A DNA stretch of 34,984 nucleotides from positions 1 through 34,984 of IMG/VR virus record IMGVR_UViG_3300049491_000361; one strand, 5' to 3'. This DNA is from a virus. This document shows positions 15,173-24,013 of this stretch, in pieces. The stretch's first letter is position 1. The number at the start of each line of letters is the position of its first letter. A program made the translations under genes and the position numbers. Below the pieces are notes generated by a model. It saw only the letters and a program-made list of their open reading frames with translations, ran no database searches and was not told the origin of the DNA.

Positions 15173-17833
15173 TTAGGTGCCAACCACGGCCCAGCCTTTA
15201 CCAGTCGCAATTGCTGGGTTATCTGCTGTAGTTCCTGGGTTAGTTGTAATAGTGATTGTCTGCCCAACTACCACTGGTAAATTTGTATATAATTCATTTA
15301 ATGCTGCCGCCGATAACTTACAAGCACCAACTGAGAACGAGAACTTAAATCCAGTTGCTTTAATCGATGACAGTGATGGGCAAGTAGAGAACATGCCATT
15401 GTAGTTCCCAATTGCAGGACCACCACAATTCAATGCTGGTACTGTTTGCAATGAACTACAACCTGAGAACATCGAATTGAGTGTTGTTGCATTTGTAGTA
15501 TTCAACAGCGGGATTGTTACTAATGAAGCACATCCTGAAAACATAGAACTAAAATCAGTTACTCCGGCAGTATTCATTGGTGCAATGGATTTCAAATTCG
15601 TACAGTTGAGATACATCGAAGCACAAAGTGAATTGCCTGCATGCGCAACTGCTGAGGTTTCGAGTGCAGTACATCCACTGAACATGGTGCTCAAATTACT
15701 TGCAATTGGCATACTAAATGCTGGTACGCTTGTTAGTGATACAGCACCTAAGAACATATCAACACACGTGAATGCCTTTCTTAAATCAAATAATGGCACA
15801 GTGGTTAATGCAGTAGTTCCGCCAAAGCCATTACTTGCGAACATTCCAGTGAATGTGATTCCGTTACTTGTGTTAAGAAGCGGAACAGAAGTTAAGCTTC
15901 TGCAGTTAGCAAACATAGTACTGAAATTAGTACCTGCCACTGTGTTTAGCAATGGGATAGTTGTCAAAGCAGAACACCTATCAAACATACTTGTGAAATT
16001 TGTACCTTTGATAGTATTAATTGCCGGAACACTAGTTAGACTGCGATTAGCAAAGAACATACTTGCAAAAGAAAGACCATTGGCTGTGTTATATACCGGC
16101 ACACTTGTTAATGAAAGGCAGTTGCTGAACATGCCACTGAAATCAGTACCATTGCTAGTATCCAGTGTCGGTGCTGTTTCTAATTGAGTACAAGCACCAA
16201 ACATGCCATTAAAGTTTGTTCCGTTACTGGTACTGCTCAGTGTTACTGTTTTTAATGCAGTACATCCGCCAAACATCTCTACGAAGTTTGTTCCGCTATT
16301 TGTATATAAGTCAACCTCTTCTAATGATAGAAAGTTTCTAAAGAACTGAAAGAAGTTAGTAATTGTATTATTAGGCGAATATACTTTTTCTATTAGTCTC
16401 GAATCATCAAACCCGCCATCTGTAGTAATATCAAATGTAATTGAACTGAAAGTAGTACCTGCAAATCCAATTTCAATCCATGGCTTCACAAAATTAACTG
16501 TAATTCCGGTTGGGCGAATGCCTAAATTGATTGCAGTGAGTAATCCAGTTTGTGGCTTAATCGATACTTCTGCTGTTTTATAGCCATGGGAAGTTAATCT
16601 ATCAGTACCTAATGATGGATTTGTAAAGTCAAATTGATGCTGAATAGTTGCACCACTAGCAAAGTTTTCAATTACTCCATCGCCCCAATCAACTGTTAAT
16701 GCTGATGTGCCTGTAGCAGAAAGTGCAATGTAATTCGACTGTTCGTAAACAGCCAATGTACCAAGAAATTGTTCTGGTCCAAATACAGGTGGAGGCGGAA
16801 TAGGTTCTTCTACTGGAACAGTATAAGATTGTCTTTCGTGCCATTGATTTTCTGTTAGGTCGTAAACCCATGTGGTGGGTGCACCAGGGACATTCAATAC
16901 ATAAAAATCATGTCCTTCTTCTTGATAGCCATAGGCAACTGATTTTGATAGATCGCCATAACTTTGTAATGCAAGCGAAACTGGTTTGGTTGTTACTTCT
17001 TTTGCGCCTTGCCCTTCCATTATATAAACTGAGCCGCCGCCATTTCTAGTGCGGCCAAGCCATAATATTGTGCTTGCTAATTGCACTATCGAATATGGAG
17101 ATTCACAGCCAGTCGAAATATATTGTCCTTGTATTTGTTCAAATGGAGTTTGAAAGCTACGACCAGTATTTGACCATACCTCAATTGATTGTGTGCCCAA
17201 TACATACAGCAATTTGTTATCTGAAATTACCGCCACAACTGCATCCGATGTAGATGATTTAGTTGCTAGGTTAAGTTCCGGCCATGTTACTGCATATAAA
17301 TCACTTGTAAAAAATTCGGGTGTGCCTTTTCTATTACAAATAAAGTAGCCGTCTTGAAAGTCAATAGTATCCGCTGGGTAGAAGTGCTCACTAACAATCT
17401 TAGTGATAGTAGTTCCGCCAATAGGAATATAATAACCGGATTGGCCATCTACCGCGACCAGATCAATACCATTATCTGCAACTGAGATATAACCAACAAC
17501 TGTATCAAGTTGGCCTGTACATTTTTGCCATACCGAACCATTTAAAGTCATCCATACTTGGTTATCAACAAATGCATACATGCAATCAGTTTGAGCTGTT
17601 CTCAAATTGCCCGCAGGAACATACAGTTGGCGCATCGGATATGTAGTTTCAAAGTCTTTATTCAGCAATATACCTGGCGTGCCAAGTAGAACTGCTCTAT
17701 TATTATCTTTAGCAGTACCAGTTTGGTCAGTTTCAATATACATATTGACAGTCCGTTGGTTATTAAACCTATCGGAAACTGTTTGATAGCTGGGCCCTAC
17801 GAAGCCAGGCAATGGCTGTCTTTGTTCAGCCAT
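15173..17833 (-). CDS. gp10-like tail hub N-terminus fused to DUF285 leucine-rich repeats
   Basis: The 886-residue protein starts MAEQRQPLPGFVGPSY and continues as a P22 gp10-type propeller to about residue 335 (WVYDLTENQWHERQSY). A proline linker (VEEPIPPPPVFGPEQF) leads into a beta domain with ALTVDWGDGVIENF (about 356-480). About 13 LRRs of 24 residues follow (about 515-815), then the cap (LSAAALNELYTNLPVVVGQT). gp10 plugs the portal channel and forms the tail hub; normal relatives end with the segment found here in the gene at 13017-13502. I chose the ATG at 17831-17833: it overlaps the gp4-like stop (TAATG) and GGAGG lies upstream. The fusion would display an adhesin from the tail. Confidence 0.85.
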   Translation of the reverse strand: MAEQRQPLPGFVGPSYQTVSDRFNNQRTVNMYIETDQTGTAKDNNRAVLLGTPGILLNKDFETTYPMRQLYVPAGNLRTAQTDCMYAFVDNQVWMTLNGSVWQKCTGQLDTVVGYISVADNGIDLVAVDGQSGYYIPIGGTTITKIVSEHFYPADTIDFQDGYFICNRKGTPEFFTSDLYAVTWPELNLATKSSTSDAVVAVISDNKLLYVLGTQSIEVWSNTGRSFQTPFEQIQGQYISTGCESPYSIVQLASTILWLGRTRNGGGSVYIMEGQGAKEVTTKPVSLALQSYGDLSKSVAYGYQEEGHDFYVLNVPGAPTTWVYDLTENQWHERQSYTVPVEEPIPPPPVFGPEQFLGTLAVYEQSNYIALSATGTSALTVDWGDGVIENFASGATIQHQFDFTNPSLGTDRLTSHGYKTAEVSIKPQTGLLTAINLGIRPTGITVNFVKPWIEIGFAGTTFSSITFDITTDGGFDDSRLIEKVYSPNNTITNFFQFFRNFLSLEEVDLYTNSGTNFVEMFGGCTALKTVTLSSTSNGTNFNGMFGACTQLETAPTLDTSNGTDFSGMFSNCLSLTSVPVYNTANGLSFASMFFANRSLTSVPAINTIKGTNFTSMFDRCSALTTIPLLNTVAGTNFSTMFANCRSLTSVPLLNTSNGITFTGMFASNGFGGTTALTTVPLFDLRKAFTCVDMFLGAVSLTSVPAFSMPIASNLSTMFSGCTALETSAVAHAGNSLCASMYLNCTNLKSIAPMNTAGVTDFSSMFSGCASLVTIPLLNTTNATTLNSMFSGCSSLQTVPALNCGGPAIGNYNGMFSTCPSLSSIKATGFKFSFSVGACKLSAAALNELYTNLPVVVGQTITITTNPGTTADNPAIATGKGWAVVGT

Positions 17834-18579
17834 TAGAAAAGAAATCCTCCAGCTTTGTACCATTCAAATGGCAAGCCGGTTCCTCTGCGACCATTTAATC
17901 CAGAATCGAATTGGTAAGTTGGAGTAATGGCGTTTTGTTGTTTTAGTTTATCAATTGCAGCATTTGCAATTCCGAGTATCTCAGGACTAACTTGTTTACC
18001 AAATATAGGACAAATTTCAGCAGCTAATGCATAGGTAAATGCTCGTTGGTAGCCAGGAGGAAAATGTACTGGAGCATCTAAATTATCAAGTTCTAGTAAT
18101 GGCTGATATGTCCACATTATAATTTCCATGTTTACTTGCGGAACTGGCCAAAATGTTATCTTTCTATTCGGATAATTTCGATCATCATAAAAGTATAATG
18201 GCAATGTTGAAGTTGACAACTTAACAATAAACGAAGCCCATTGCTTTGGAGTTAGTTGCATAATAGGGAGATCTTGTTGTTGCTGGCCACCGGGGAATTG
18301 GCGTGTTTTCATAGTTGCAATAGACATTGGTCGCTTCATTGACCAATCGGCGCCAAGTGCTTCGCCTAGTTCATAGGATGCTTGTCCTGCTACAATCGGA
18401 AAGACAGATTCTTTTAAACTGAATACAAGTAATTCTTCATTGCTCCAGCTGTCTTCTAAATTAGTTAGTGCTATTTTTGCGGCCGACATATCACTAGCAG
18501 TCGGAGCTTCTCCGCTCTGGTACACTCCAGAAATTGTTAGTGCATTAGTGATGAGCTCGCGAACTGTTAGAGTGGTCAT
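17833..18579 (-). CDS. P22 gp4-like tail accessory (head-to-tail adaptor) protein
   Basis: The 248-residue protein matches the P22 tail accessory factor family. The N-terminus TVRELITNALTISGVYQSGE and the next ALTNLEDSWSNEELLVFSLK are typical, as are the central RKITFWPVPQVNMEIIMWTY and the late GYQRAFTYALAAEICPIFGK. It would bind below the portal and above the gp10-like hub. Some relatives also have murein hydrolase activity. AGAGGAAC precedes the ATG. It is the first gene after the strong terminator at 18629-18657. Confidence 0.85.
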   Translation of the reverse strand: MTTLTVRELITNALTISGVYQSGEAPTASDMSAAKIALTNLEDSWSNEELLVFSLKESVFPIVAGQASYELGEALGADWSMKRPMSIATMKTRQFPGGQQQQDLPIMQLTPKQWASFIVKLSTSTLPLYFYDDRNYPNRKITFWPVPQVNMEIIMWTYQPLLELDNLDAPVHFPPGYQRAFTYALAAEICPIFGKQVSPEILGIANAAIDKLKQQNAITPTYQFDSGLNGRRGTGLPFEWYKAGGFLF

Positions 18580-18628
18580 ATGCGGTGTTCCTCTTTGATC
18601 TACTATTTATGCACGAAAGTCAAGTCAA

Positions 18629-18657
18629 AATAATAGGGCAATTACTGCCCTATTATT
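18629..18657 (-). terminator. Strong intrinsic terminator between head and tail genes
   Basis: AATAATAGGGCA (18629-18640) and TGCCCTATTATT (18646-18657) form a perfect 12-bp stem with a five-base loop. On the minus strand the stem ends in UUAUUUU. It begins one base after the stop of the 75-aa gene at 18659 and should reduce transcription from coat genes into tail genes. Confidence 0.85.
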
Positions 18658-18658
18658 A

Positions 18659-18886
18659 TTACTCTGCTATAAAGCCTTTCTGTCTTAATGCTGCAATAAC
18701 TAGATTAAGCGAAGTAATCGCGGAAGCCGCATCGGTTGCATTTGGGATCGCATTCGATTGATTAGTTCCGTCCTTACCGAAAAAGCCTACACGACTATTT
18801 GGCGCAATTCCAACTAAGGCTCCAAAATATCCTCCCTCTAGAACTGCTTCAATATCGCGTTGTTGCACATTTGGTGAACCTGCCAT
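18659..18886 (-). CDS. Small capsid-associated protein, paralogue 2
   Basis: This 75-residue protein is a clear paralogue of the next upstream gene. Both have a start rich in Gly, Ser, Pro and Asn, VLEGG(Y/A)FG near residue 17, a GF(F/H)GK segment near 35, a run of Ala/Thr/Asp residues, and a final ALR/ARAKG(F/L)IA helix. Similar small proteins occur beside coat genes in other phages as decoration or head-fibre proteins. The role is inferred from position. GGAGG precedes the ATG and a terminator follows directly. Confidence 0.65.
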   Translation of the reverse strand: MAGSPNVQQRDIEAVLEGGYFGALVGIAPNSRVGFFGKDGTNQSNAIPNATDAASAITSLNLVIAALRQKGFIAE

Positions 18887-18899
18887 ATATTACCTCCAC

Positions 18900-19127
18900 T
18901 TACGGCGCAATTAGGCCTTTAGCGCGTGCTGCCACTAAAAGCGCATTGACTGCGGCCATTGTAGTTGCTGGATCTGTTGCTGTGGCAATTGCAGCCGCTT
19001 GCGCGACCGCCTTGCCATGGAATCCAGCCAAACTAGTTGGGCTAATACCGACTGTTTCGCCGAATGCTCCGCCTTCTAAGACTGCTATAATTGCTGCGCC
19101 TTGTGTATTTGGTGTACCTGAAGCCAT
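18900..19127 (-). CDS. Small capsid-associated protein, paralogue 1
   Basis: A 75-residue protein (MASGTPNTQGAAIIAVLEGG...) directly downstream of the coat gene with a strong AAGGAG site. It shares the VLEGG-F-G, GFHGK and C-terminal ALLVAARAKGLIAP features with its neighbour, from which it differs mostly by Ala enrichment. It is probably a decoration or head-fibre component. The pair arose by tandem duplication and may form mixed oligomers; that is inference. Confidence 0.65.
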   Translation of the reverse strand: MASGTPNTQGAAIIAVLEGGAFGETVGISPTSLAGFHGKAVAQAAAIATATDPATTMAAVNALLVAARAKGLIAP

Positions 19128-19138
19128 GATATTTCTCC

Positions 19139-20356
19139 TTAGTTCGCAATTTTTACAGCTAATTGCGGATATGTAGCCGCAAATCCGTACAACACATCGA
19201 ACCTGAAGTTGTTAGTGAAGTTTGGCCCATTAAAATACTTAGTTGTACGAATCCAGATGCCTGTTTCTTCATCTTTATCAACATAAGTATCACCTGCTGG
19301 TACTGCTGGTTCTGCTAAAGGAGCAGATACAAATGTAAATGCATCTGGTTCGAAAGCCAAGCTGTAAGAAGTAACAGCACCGGTTGCACCAACTACAGTA
19401 ATTGGAGCTAATGCTGCTGGACTTCCGCTTACATTTTGATATGGACCAGAGGTTACAATTGCAGGACTAATTGCAATAGCTGACAAGCCACCCGCATCTG
19501 TTACAGTTTTGGTTGTTACTACGAATTTTTGTAGCAAACCAGGAACAACTGATTTAGTATTTGGGTTAACAGTGAATACGTTAGCAATAGTGAAAGTATC
19601 GCCCACGTTCAAGCTTGTAGTAGTTGCAGTCCAACCTTGAGTTAACAAAGTAGAACCTGTTTGGTTAGCAACAGTTACCACTGGAACACCGCCATAAACA
19701 CCAACTGTATGAGCTGTAACGTTGTTCACTTCATACCAACTCATGTTCAACGCTTGCGAAATCAAACCAGTTTTATACTGTTCAGAAATTGCAGGTTGTG
19801 GGTTGAAGAAGTTTACAGTTAAGCCGGAAGCATTTGCAGCCGCAAACGGATCCAATACAATAGTACGATCAGTAGTGTGAGTACCGCCGTTAGAACTAAT
19901 TACTGCGTTAACTTGGTTGTACAATTTAAAATCAGTAATAGGAACACCAGGTGTACCAAGAGTATTATAAGTTGCATCGGTCATTGCGGCCAATGTGTGT
20001 GCTTCAACTTTTTGACGGATGGTATTCATTGCTGGTTTGATGTATCTACGACCGAAGTCATCAATAGACAAATACAGTTCGTTCATATCAAACACGCAGT
20101 CAACGCCGAAGTTCTTATCTAAAGCAAGCGGAACATAAGTTTCGACAGTAGTTTCAGGAATTGCAACAACGCCAGTACGACCGGCATATTGAACTGGTTT
20201 ACGAATGGAAATTATTTCGCCGACTTTCATACCGGTTTTACCGAACTCGCCTTGATATTCGCGATTCAGATGTTTTACAAAGTTTAGATTACCTTTCAGA
20301 ATGCGCAATGCTTCGTAAGTAACTAAGTGGGTCGTTAATAGACTATTAGTGGCCAT
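19139..20356 (-). CDS. Major capsid (coat) protein, P22 gp5-type
   Basis: The 405-residue protein matches the P22 coat family. The N-terminus (LLTTHLVTYEALRILKGNLN) is followed by NREYQGEFGKTGMKVGEIIS, IRKPVQYAGRTG, a DCVFDMNELYLSIDDFGRRY segment and the C-terminal FRFDVLYGFAATYPQLAVKI strand. The middle part (about 215-340) is Thr/Val-rich and fits an inserted beta domain. AAGGA precedes the ATG. It lies after the scaffold gene, as in P22, and before two small paralogous genes. Confidence 0.9.
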   Translation of the reverse strand: MATNSLLTTHLVTYEALRILKGNLNFVKHLNREYQGEFGKTGMKVGEIISIRKPVQYAGRTGVVAIPETTVETYVPLALDKNFGVDCVFDMNELYLSIDDFGRRYIKPAMNTIRQKVEAHTLAAMTDATYNTLGTPGVPITDFKLYNQVNAVISSNGGTHTTDRTIVLDPFAAANASGLTVNFFNPQPAISEQYKTGLISQALNMSWYEVNNVTAHTVGVYGGVPVVTVANQTGSTLLTQGWTATTTSLNVGDTFTIANVFTVNPNTKSVVPGLLQKFVVTTKTVTDAGGLSAIAISPAIVTSGPYQNVSGSPAALAPITVVGATGAVTSYSLAFEPDAFTFVSAPLAEPAVPAGDTYVDKDEETGIWIRTTKYFNGPNFTNNFRFDVLYGFAATYPQLAVKIAN

Positions 20357-20373
20357 GATTTAAATCCTTAGAG

Positions 20374-21222
20374 TTATGAGTTCCTCTTCCTCCATTCAGC
20401 CAATCTCATTTTTTCATACTCTGCAAAAGTAGTAGGAACTATTGGTTTGACAACTGATCCTAAATTACCTTTGGTAGTCTTAATTGGCGGAGGCGGTGCA
20501 CTCGTTTGTTTGTTTGTTCTAGTAGCAGAGCCATCTTTGGCTGTACCACTTAATCTTGTCTCGATTTTTCCGATCTCAACTAAACGTTGTGGAACTTTTA
20601 GTGTATGTAATCGGGCTAATACTTCTTCGTTCTGACTTAGGTAATATGCGATCTCCGGACCAAGTTCTGATTCGTGAATTACGGATGCAGTATCTGGATC
20701 TAGTGGTCGACCTTCAAATGCGTCTTGAATTGATTCGGCAAAGTCAGGAACTTGTTTAGCAAATACTTCGGCTCGTGTTTCAAAGGCTTTTGCAACTTGT
20801 GATTGCTTAACTTTATTTTCTTGTTGTACAAGACGTGCTTCCAATTTCGCTTCTAGTTTCTGATCTACTTTCCAGTCTGTTAATGCTTCTGTATATGCGT
20901 CCATATCATAGCCGTGTTGAGCTAGTGTTGGGCGCTCTGTAGTTGCTTGAACAGGAGTATTGGTTTGTTTTGCAGCTTGTTCGCGTTCAAGTGCAACTTG
21001 TTTCCAATAATTTGTTTCGGCTACAGCAGCTTCGCGGTCTCTGGTAAGCTTGTTGAATCTTTTCTTAATGCCTTTCGGTATATGTTCTTCACTACCTTCA
21101 TCTTCTGTAGTTGCTGAGTCTACAGTGTCTACTTGTTCAGTAGTCTCTACTTCGGTGTCCGAAATAACAGCTTGTTTTTCTTGACTAGATTGAACCTCTA
21201 AGTCTTGATTTAAATCTTCCAT
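20374..21222 (-). CDS. Scaffolding protein
   Basis: The 282-residue protein is highly charged and helical: an acidic start (VETTEQVDTVDSATTEDEGS), a basic segment (KGIKKRFNKLTRDREAAVAE), a Gln/Glu/Lys-rich coiled coil and a basic C-terminus (EYEKMRLAEWRKRNS). This composition, the basic tail that usually contacts coat protein, and the position between portal and coat fit P22 gp8-type scaffolds. I chose the ATG at 21220-21222, six bases after GAGG; a start four codons upstream lacks such a site. Confidence 0.78.
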   Translation of the reverse strand: MEDLNQDLEVQSSQEKQAVISDTEVETTEQVDTVDSATTEDEGSEEHIPKGIKKRFNKLTRDREAAVAETNYWKQVALEREQAAKQTNTPVQATTERPTLAQHGYDMDAYTEALTDWKVDQKLEAKLEARLVQQENKVKQSQVAKAFETRAEVFAKQVPDFAESIQDAFEGRPLDPDTASVIHESELGPEIAYYLSQNEEVLARLHTLKVPQRLVEIGKIETRLSGTAKDGSATRTNKQTSAPPPPIKTTKGNLGSVVKPIVPTTFAEYEKMRLAEWRKRNS

Positions 21223-21290
21223 TAATAACCTCATGGGTGAGTAGGTTGCAAGGTTTTAAGTTCCAGTAAACTTTAAAATGTATTTAGTCC

Positions 21291-21608
21291 TTAGATCTTG
21301 GTTATTGGATAATTGTCTTTTATAAACTTATGAAAGAACTTCCCTTTCGACGATGATTCTCGCCATCGATCAAACACACCTCTAGTAATGTTGTCAACGC
21401 GGTACTTACTACCCGGGTATAGATACATTACTAGTGACTTACCTGGTCTATCATAGGTTAGATCACTTATCCATGCAGAGTCTATTTGGTTGCGATTAGT
21501 ACGAGCAACTCCTTGATTTGGGTTGGTTATATGATCGGGTATCTTACCATATAACTGTGGCCCAAATAATAGCTCTGCAATGGCTGCTGTTTTTCTAGTT
21601 GCTGTCAT
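21291..21608 (-). CDS. KTSC-domain protein, 105 aa
   Basis: The C-terminal 60 residues match the KTSC domain: a strand pair around ISDLTYDRPGKSLVMYLYPG, a YRVDNI strand, and the ending SSSKGKFFHKFIKDNYPITK, which corresponds to the usual K-G-x-x-F-N-x-x-I-k-x-x-Y. The family is small and found in bacteria and phages, with no firm function. It sits between portal and scaffold genes, after the AT-rich tract. The ribosome site is GAGGATGTATAACAC. Confidence 0.75.
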   Translation of the reverse strand: MTATRKTAAIAELLFGPQLYGKIPDHITNPNQGVARTNRNQIDSAWISDLTYDRPGKSLVMYLYPGSKYRVDNITRGVFDRWRESSSKGKFFHKFIKDNYPITKI

Positions 21609-21654
21609 GTGTTATACATCCTCAAAATATGTTTTGATCAACAGCTAAACTTTG

Positions 21655-21712
21655 TTATATAAAAATAAAAATAATTTATTTTTTCTATTTTTTATTTTTA
21701 TTTTTATTTTAC
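21655..21712. repeat. AT-only tract with ATTTTT repeats
   Basis: Almost 60 bases contain only A and T apart from one C. On the plus strand the tract runs from A-rich (TATATAAAAATAAAAATAA) into T-rich, with short tandem TTTTTA units. It occupies most of the 149-bp gap between the portal stop (21758) and the KTSC start (21608). Such DNA is curved and easily melted. It may support a promoter for KTSC, scaffold and coat, but no clear -35/-10 pair is visible. Confidence 0.6.
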
Positions 21713-21757
21713 TTACATCTATATATACTGTTTACAACAACATATTTGTTCTCTATT

Positions 21758-24004
21758 TTATACATCTATGTTTGCACTAACTCCACTATCAACTCCACTA
21801 CTAACTCCTGCATCAACAGCAGATTTCTCAATAGAATCAATGTCATCGCTAGTACCTCCACCTACTGTACCACTTACAACCACAGCATGTTTTCTATCTA
21901 AGTGACTAGTAGTTCTATCAAAGATCTTGTCCTCAACATCGGATGCAGCCCTAATAGATTGAATACCAAGTTGTTGTTTTTTGAGTTCAAGTTCTTCTTG
22001 TTTTAATAGAAATTCGACCTCAGTTTGATGATATTCAAGTTCGATAGTTTGCATTTTTACTTCGTAATCACGTTCAGAATCACGTTCATCTGCTTGTTCT
22101 TTTAGTTTAGTAAGTTTCAATTCGTCTTGTGCTTCTTTAAGTTCAGCTTCAGTTTCTTGCAACTTAGCAATAACCTCTTGATGCATTTGTCCAAGTTCTT
22201 GCATTGCTTTTTGTTGTTGGCCAATCATAGCACCCATTTCTTCTGGTGATGCTTTAGTTTCGGTAGCAGCTAATACTTCCGGCGGTACTTGTGTTTTCAA
22301 TCTAGCAGCAATATCTTTAGCACCCGGCCAATCCATACCACCAATCACTAAATCCCCTATAATGGGCATTAGTTCTGGTTGCCCAGCAACTAGTGTCATC
22401 ATTGCATCCGCTGATTCTTTTCTACGTGTTGCATAGCTAGGACCAGTTTGTACTACAACTTCATATCTACCAGCAGTTAAATCATGTACTTTGCCATCAT
22501 CTAAGTATTGGTTAATTGCAACCAGTTCTTGTTCGTTGTTAGGTTTAACAATTCTAATAGTTCTAGCTTCATTGTAATATGTAGGAATTAACTGAACTAG
22601 AATATTACCTACTTGTCTAACCGATTTAATTAAATTAGTGTAGTAGTGGCTGTTAGATAATTCGCTTTGGCCTTGACGTGCTAAGATTGCCTTACCCGAA
22701 ACTTCATTAGATTCTGCACCTAATGCTGGATCATAGATGCCAGTAATGGCTTTTAGATCTTCGGATGCAGCTTCTGAGGTTGCCATAATTGCAGCAATAT
22801 CAGTAGTCAAACTAGTTCGCATAGGCGGCCCTAACAATTGTCCGTTCTCAGTCACTGCGTTATATCTCAGTACAGCGGAATTGCCAATGTTGGCATTAGT
22901 CCAGTCGTCTTCAAAGCCTTGAATTTGTCGTGCATCTGCGACCCACGGCGACTTAGGAGCCATTGTAACAACTTCAGCTTGTAAGCTGCGGAAGTAATTC
23001 GTCATTCTCTGTGGATCTTTTGCATCGCGTACAATACCCGAAACGTGAAGTTTGCCATCATAGAAGATAGTTTCGCCGTAAACAGGAATAATAGGAATGA
23101 ACTTACCCGGAAAATCTTCTTTATCGAGTATTTCATATCCGTTGAATCTGCACCACTTAATAGAAGTGACCACAATATTCTTCTGCCCTAGTACTTCAAA
23201 CAATAGATCATCCGCTGGTTTCTTATCAGTAAAAAGAAATTCGCCAGTACTTTTATTGAGTAACTTGTATTGTTTCTGTTTCTTACAATCTTTGTAGAAG
23301 TATTCAACTACTTGTACCGAGTCGTGAGTAATCCAGTCGTGATCAACCAACCCAGTCCACGAATTACGCGCAGCAGCTTGAAATGTAATCTTGCTATCGG
23401 GAAATTCATCTTTGTACTCGGAATAAGATAACTTTCTAACAATAAAAGCCCAATCCATATCGCTGCCGTCCGCTTTAGTAGATAGCGGGTCGATTAATAC
23501 CGACTGCGGATTATAAATTGCTTCAATAACAAGCTTTTGTTCATCTGAAGTTTCTTCATCTTCATATTCAGACCGAACTCGTAAGAAGCCTAGACCAGCT
23601 GCTACCGCATAGAATGCAGCTTGACTGTAAGCAGTTTGAGCATCGCTGTTGTATTCGATATCTTTAATTAGGCCAGCAATAACTTCGGCTGTATCGATAT
23701 CAGCACCTGGGCCCTTTGGGTCAATTTGAATGGCCGGGGTGTTCTTAGCGATGCTGTTCACCACATTAGCCACAATAGGTTTCAATCTATTGACTGTCAC
23801 AACTGGTCTACCAGTAGACAAGCGCTCATTCATTGAGTTGTCAGGCCATTGATTGCCATTTAAGAATTTTAAATCATCTGTGGCATCTGCATGATATTCA
23901 GCAAAATAAGAAAGCGAATCATTGTACCTCTTCTTCGCACAAGCAATAAGATCCTCATCGTCTTGTTCGGCTGTTTGTCCTTTAGTGTCATTATCTTCGT
24001 ACAT
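21758..24004 (-). CDS. Portal protein, P22 gp1-type
   Basis: The 748-residue protein matches P22-type portals: an acidic start, RYNDSLSYFAEYHADATDDL, LKFLNGNQWPDNSMNERLST, RPVVTVNRLKPIVANVVNSI, and later DPQRMTNYFRSLQAEVVTMA and GKAILARQGQSELSNSHYYT. From about residue 600 a long Gln/Glu-rich coiled coil follows, and the tail ends in VDAGVSSGVDSGVSANIDV. It forms the dodecameric DNA gate and packaging sensor. AAAGGAAAA precedes the ATG. It follows the large terminase gene by nine bases. Confidence 0.9.
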   Translation of the reverse strand: MYEDNDTKGQTAEQDDEDLIACAKKRYNDSLSYFAEYHADATDDLKFLNGNQWPDNSMNERLSTGRPVVTVNRLKPIVANVVNSIAKNTPAIQIDPKGPGADIDTAEVIAGLIKDIEYNSDAQTAYSQAAFYAVAAGLGFLRVRSEYEDEETSDEQKLVIEAIYNPQSVLIDPLSTKADGSDMDWAFIVRKLSYSEYKDEFPDSKITFQAAARNSWTGLVDHDWITHDSVQVVEYFYKDCKKQKQYKLLNKSTGEFLFTDKKPADDLLFEVLGQKNIVVTSIKWCRFNGYEILDKEDFPGKFIPIIPVYGETIFYDGKLHVSGIVRDAKDPQRMTNYFRSLQAEVVTMAPKSPWVADARQIQGFEDDWTNANIGNSAVLRYNAVTENGQLLGPPMRTSLTTDIAAIMATSEAASEDLKAITGIYDPALGAESNEVSGKAILARQGQSELSNSHYYTNLIKSVRQVGNILVQLIPTYYNEARTIRIVKPNNEQELVAINQYLDDGKVHDLTAGRYEVVVQTGPSYATRRKESADAMMTLVAGQPELMPIIGDLVIGGMDWPGAKDIAARLKTQVPPEVLAATETKASPEEMGAMIGQQQKAMQELGQMHQEVIAKLQETEAELKEAQDELKLTKLKEQADERDSERDYEVKMQTIELEYHQTEVEFLLKQEELELKKQQLGIQSIRAASDVEDKIFDRTTSHLDRKHAVVVSGTVGGGTSDDIDSIEKSAVDAGVSSGVDSGVSANIDV

Positions 24005-24013
24005 AGTTTTCCT

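Noticed and set aside
15477-16187. Long plus-strand frames opposite the LRR genes (also at 14055-14375 and 26631-26987)
   Set aside because: They arise from the regular 72-bp repeat and codon bias of the genes on the other strand. They lack ribosome sites and recognisable domains.
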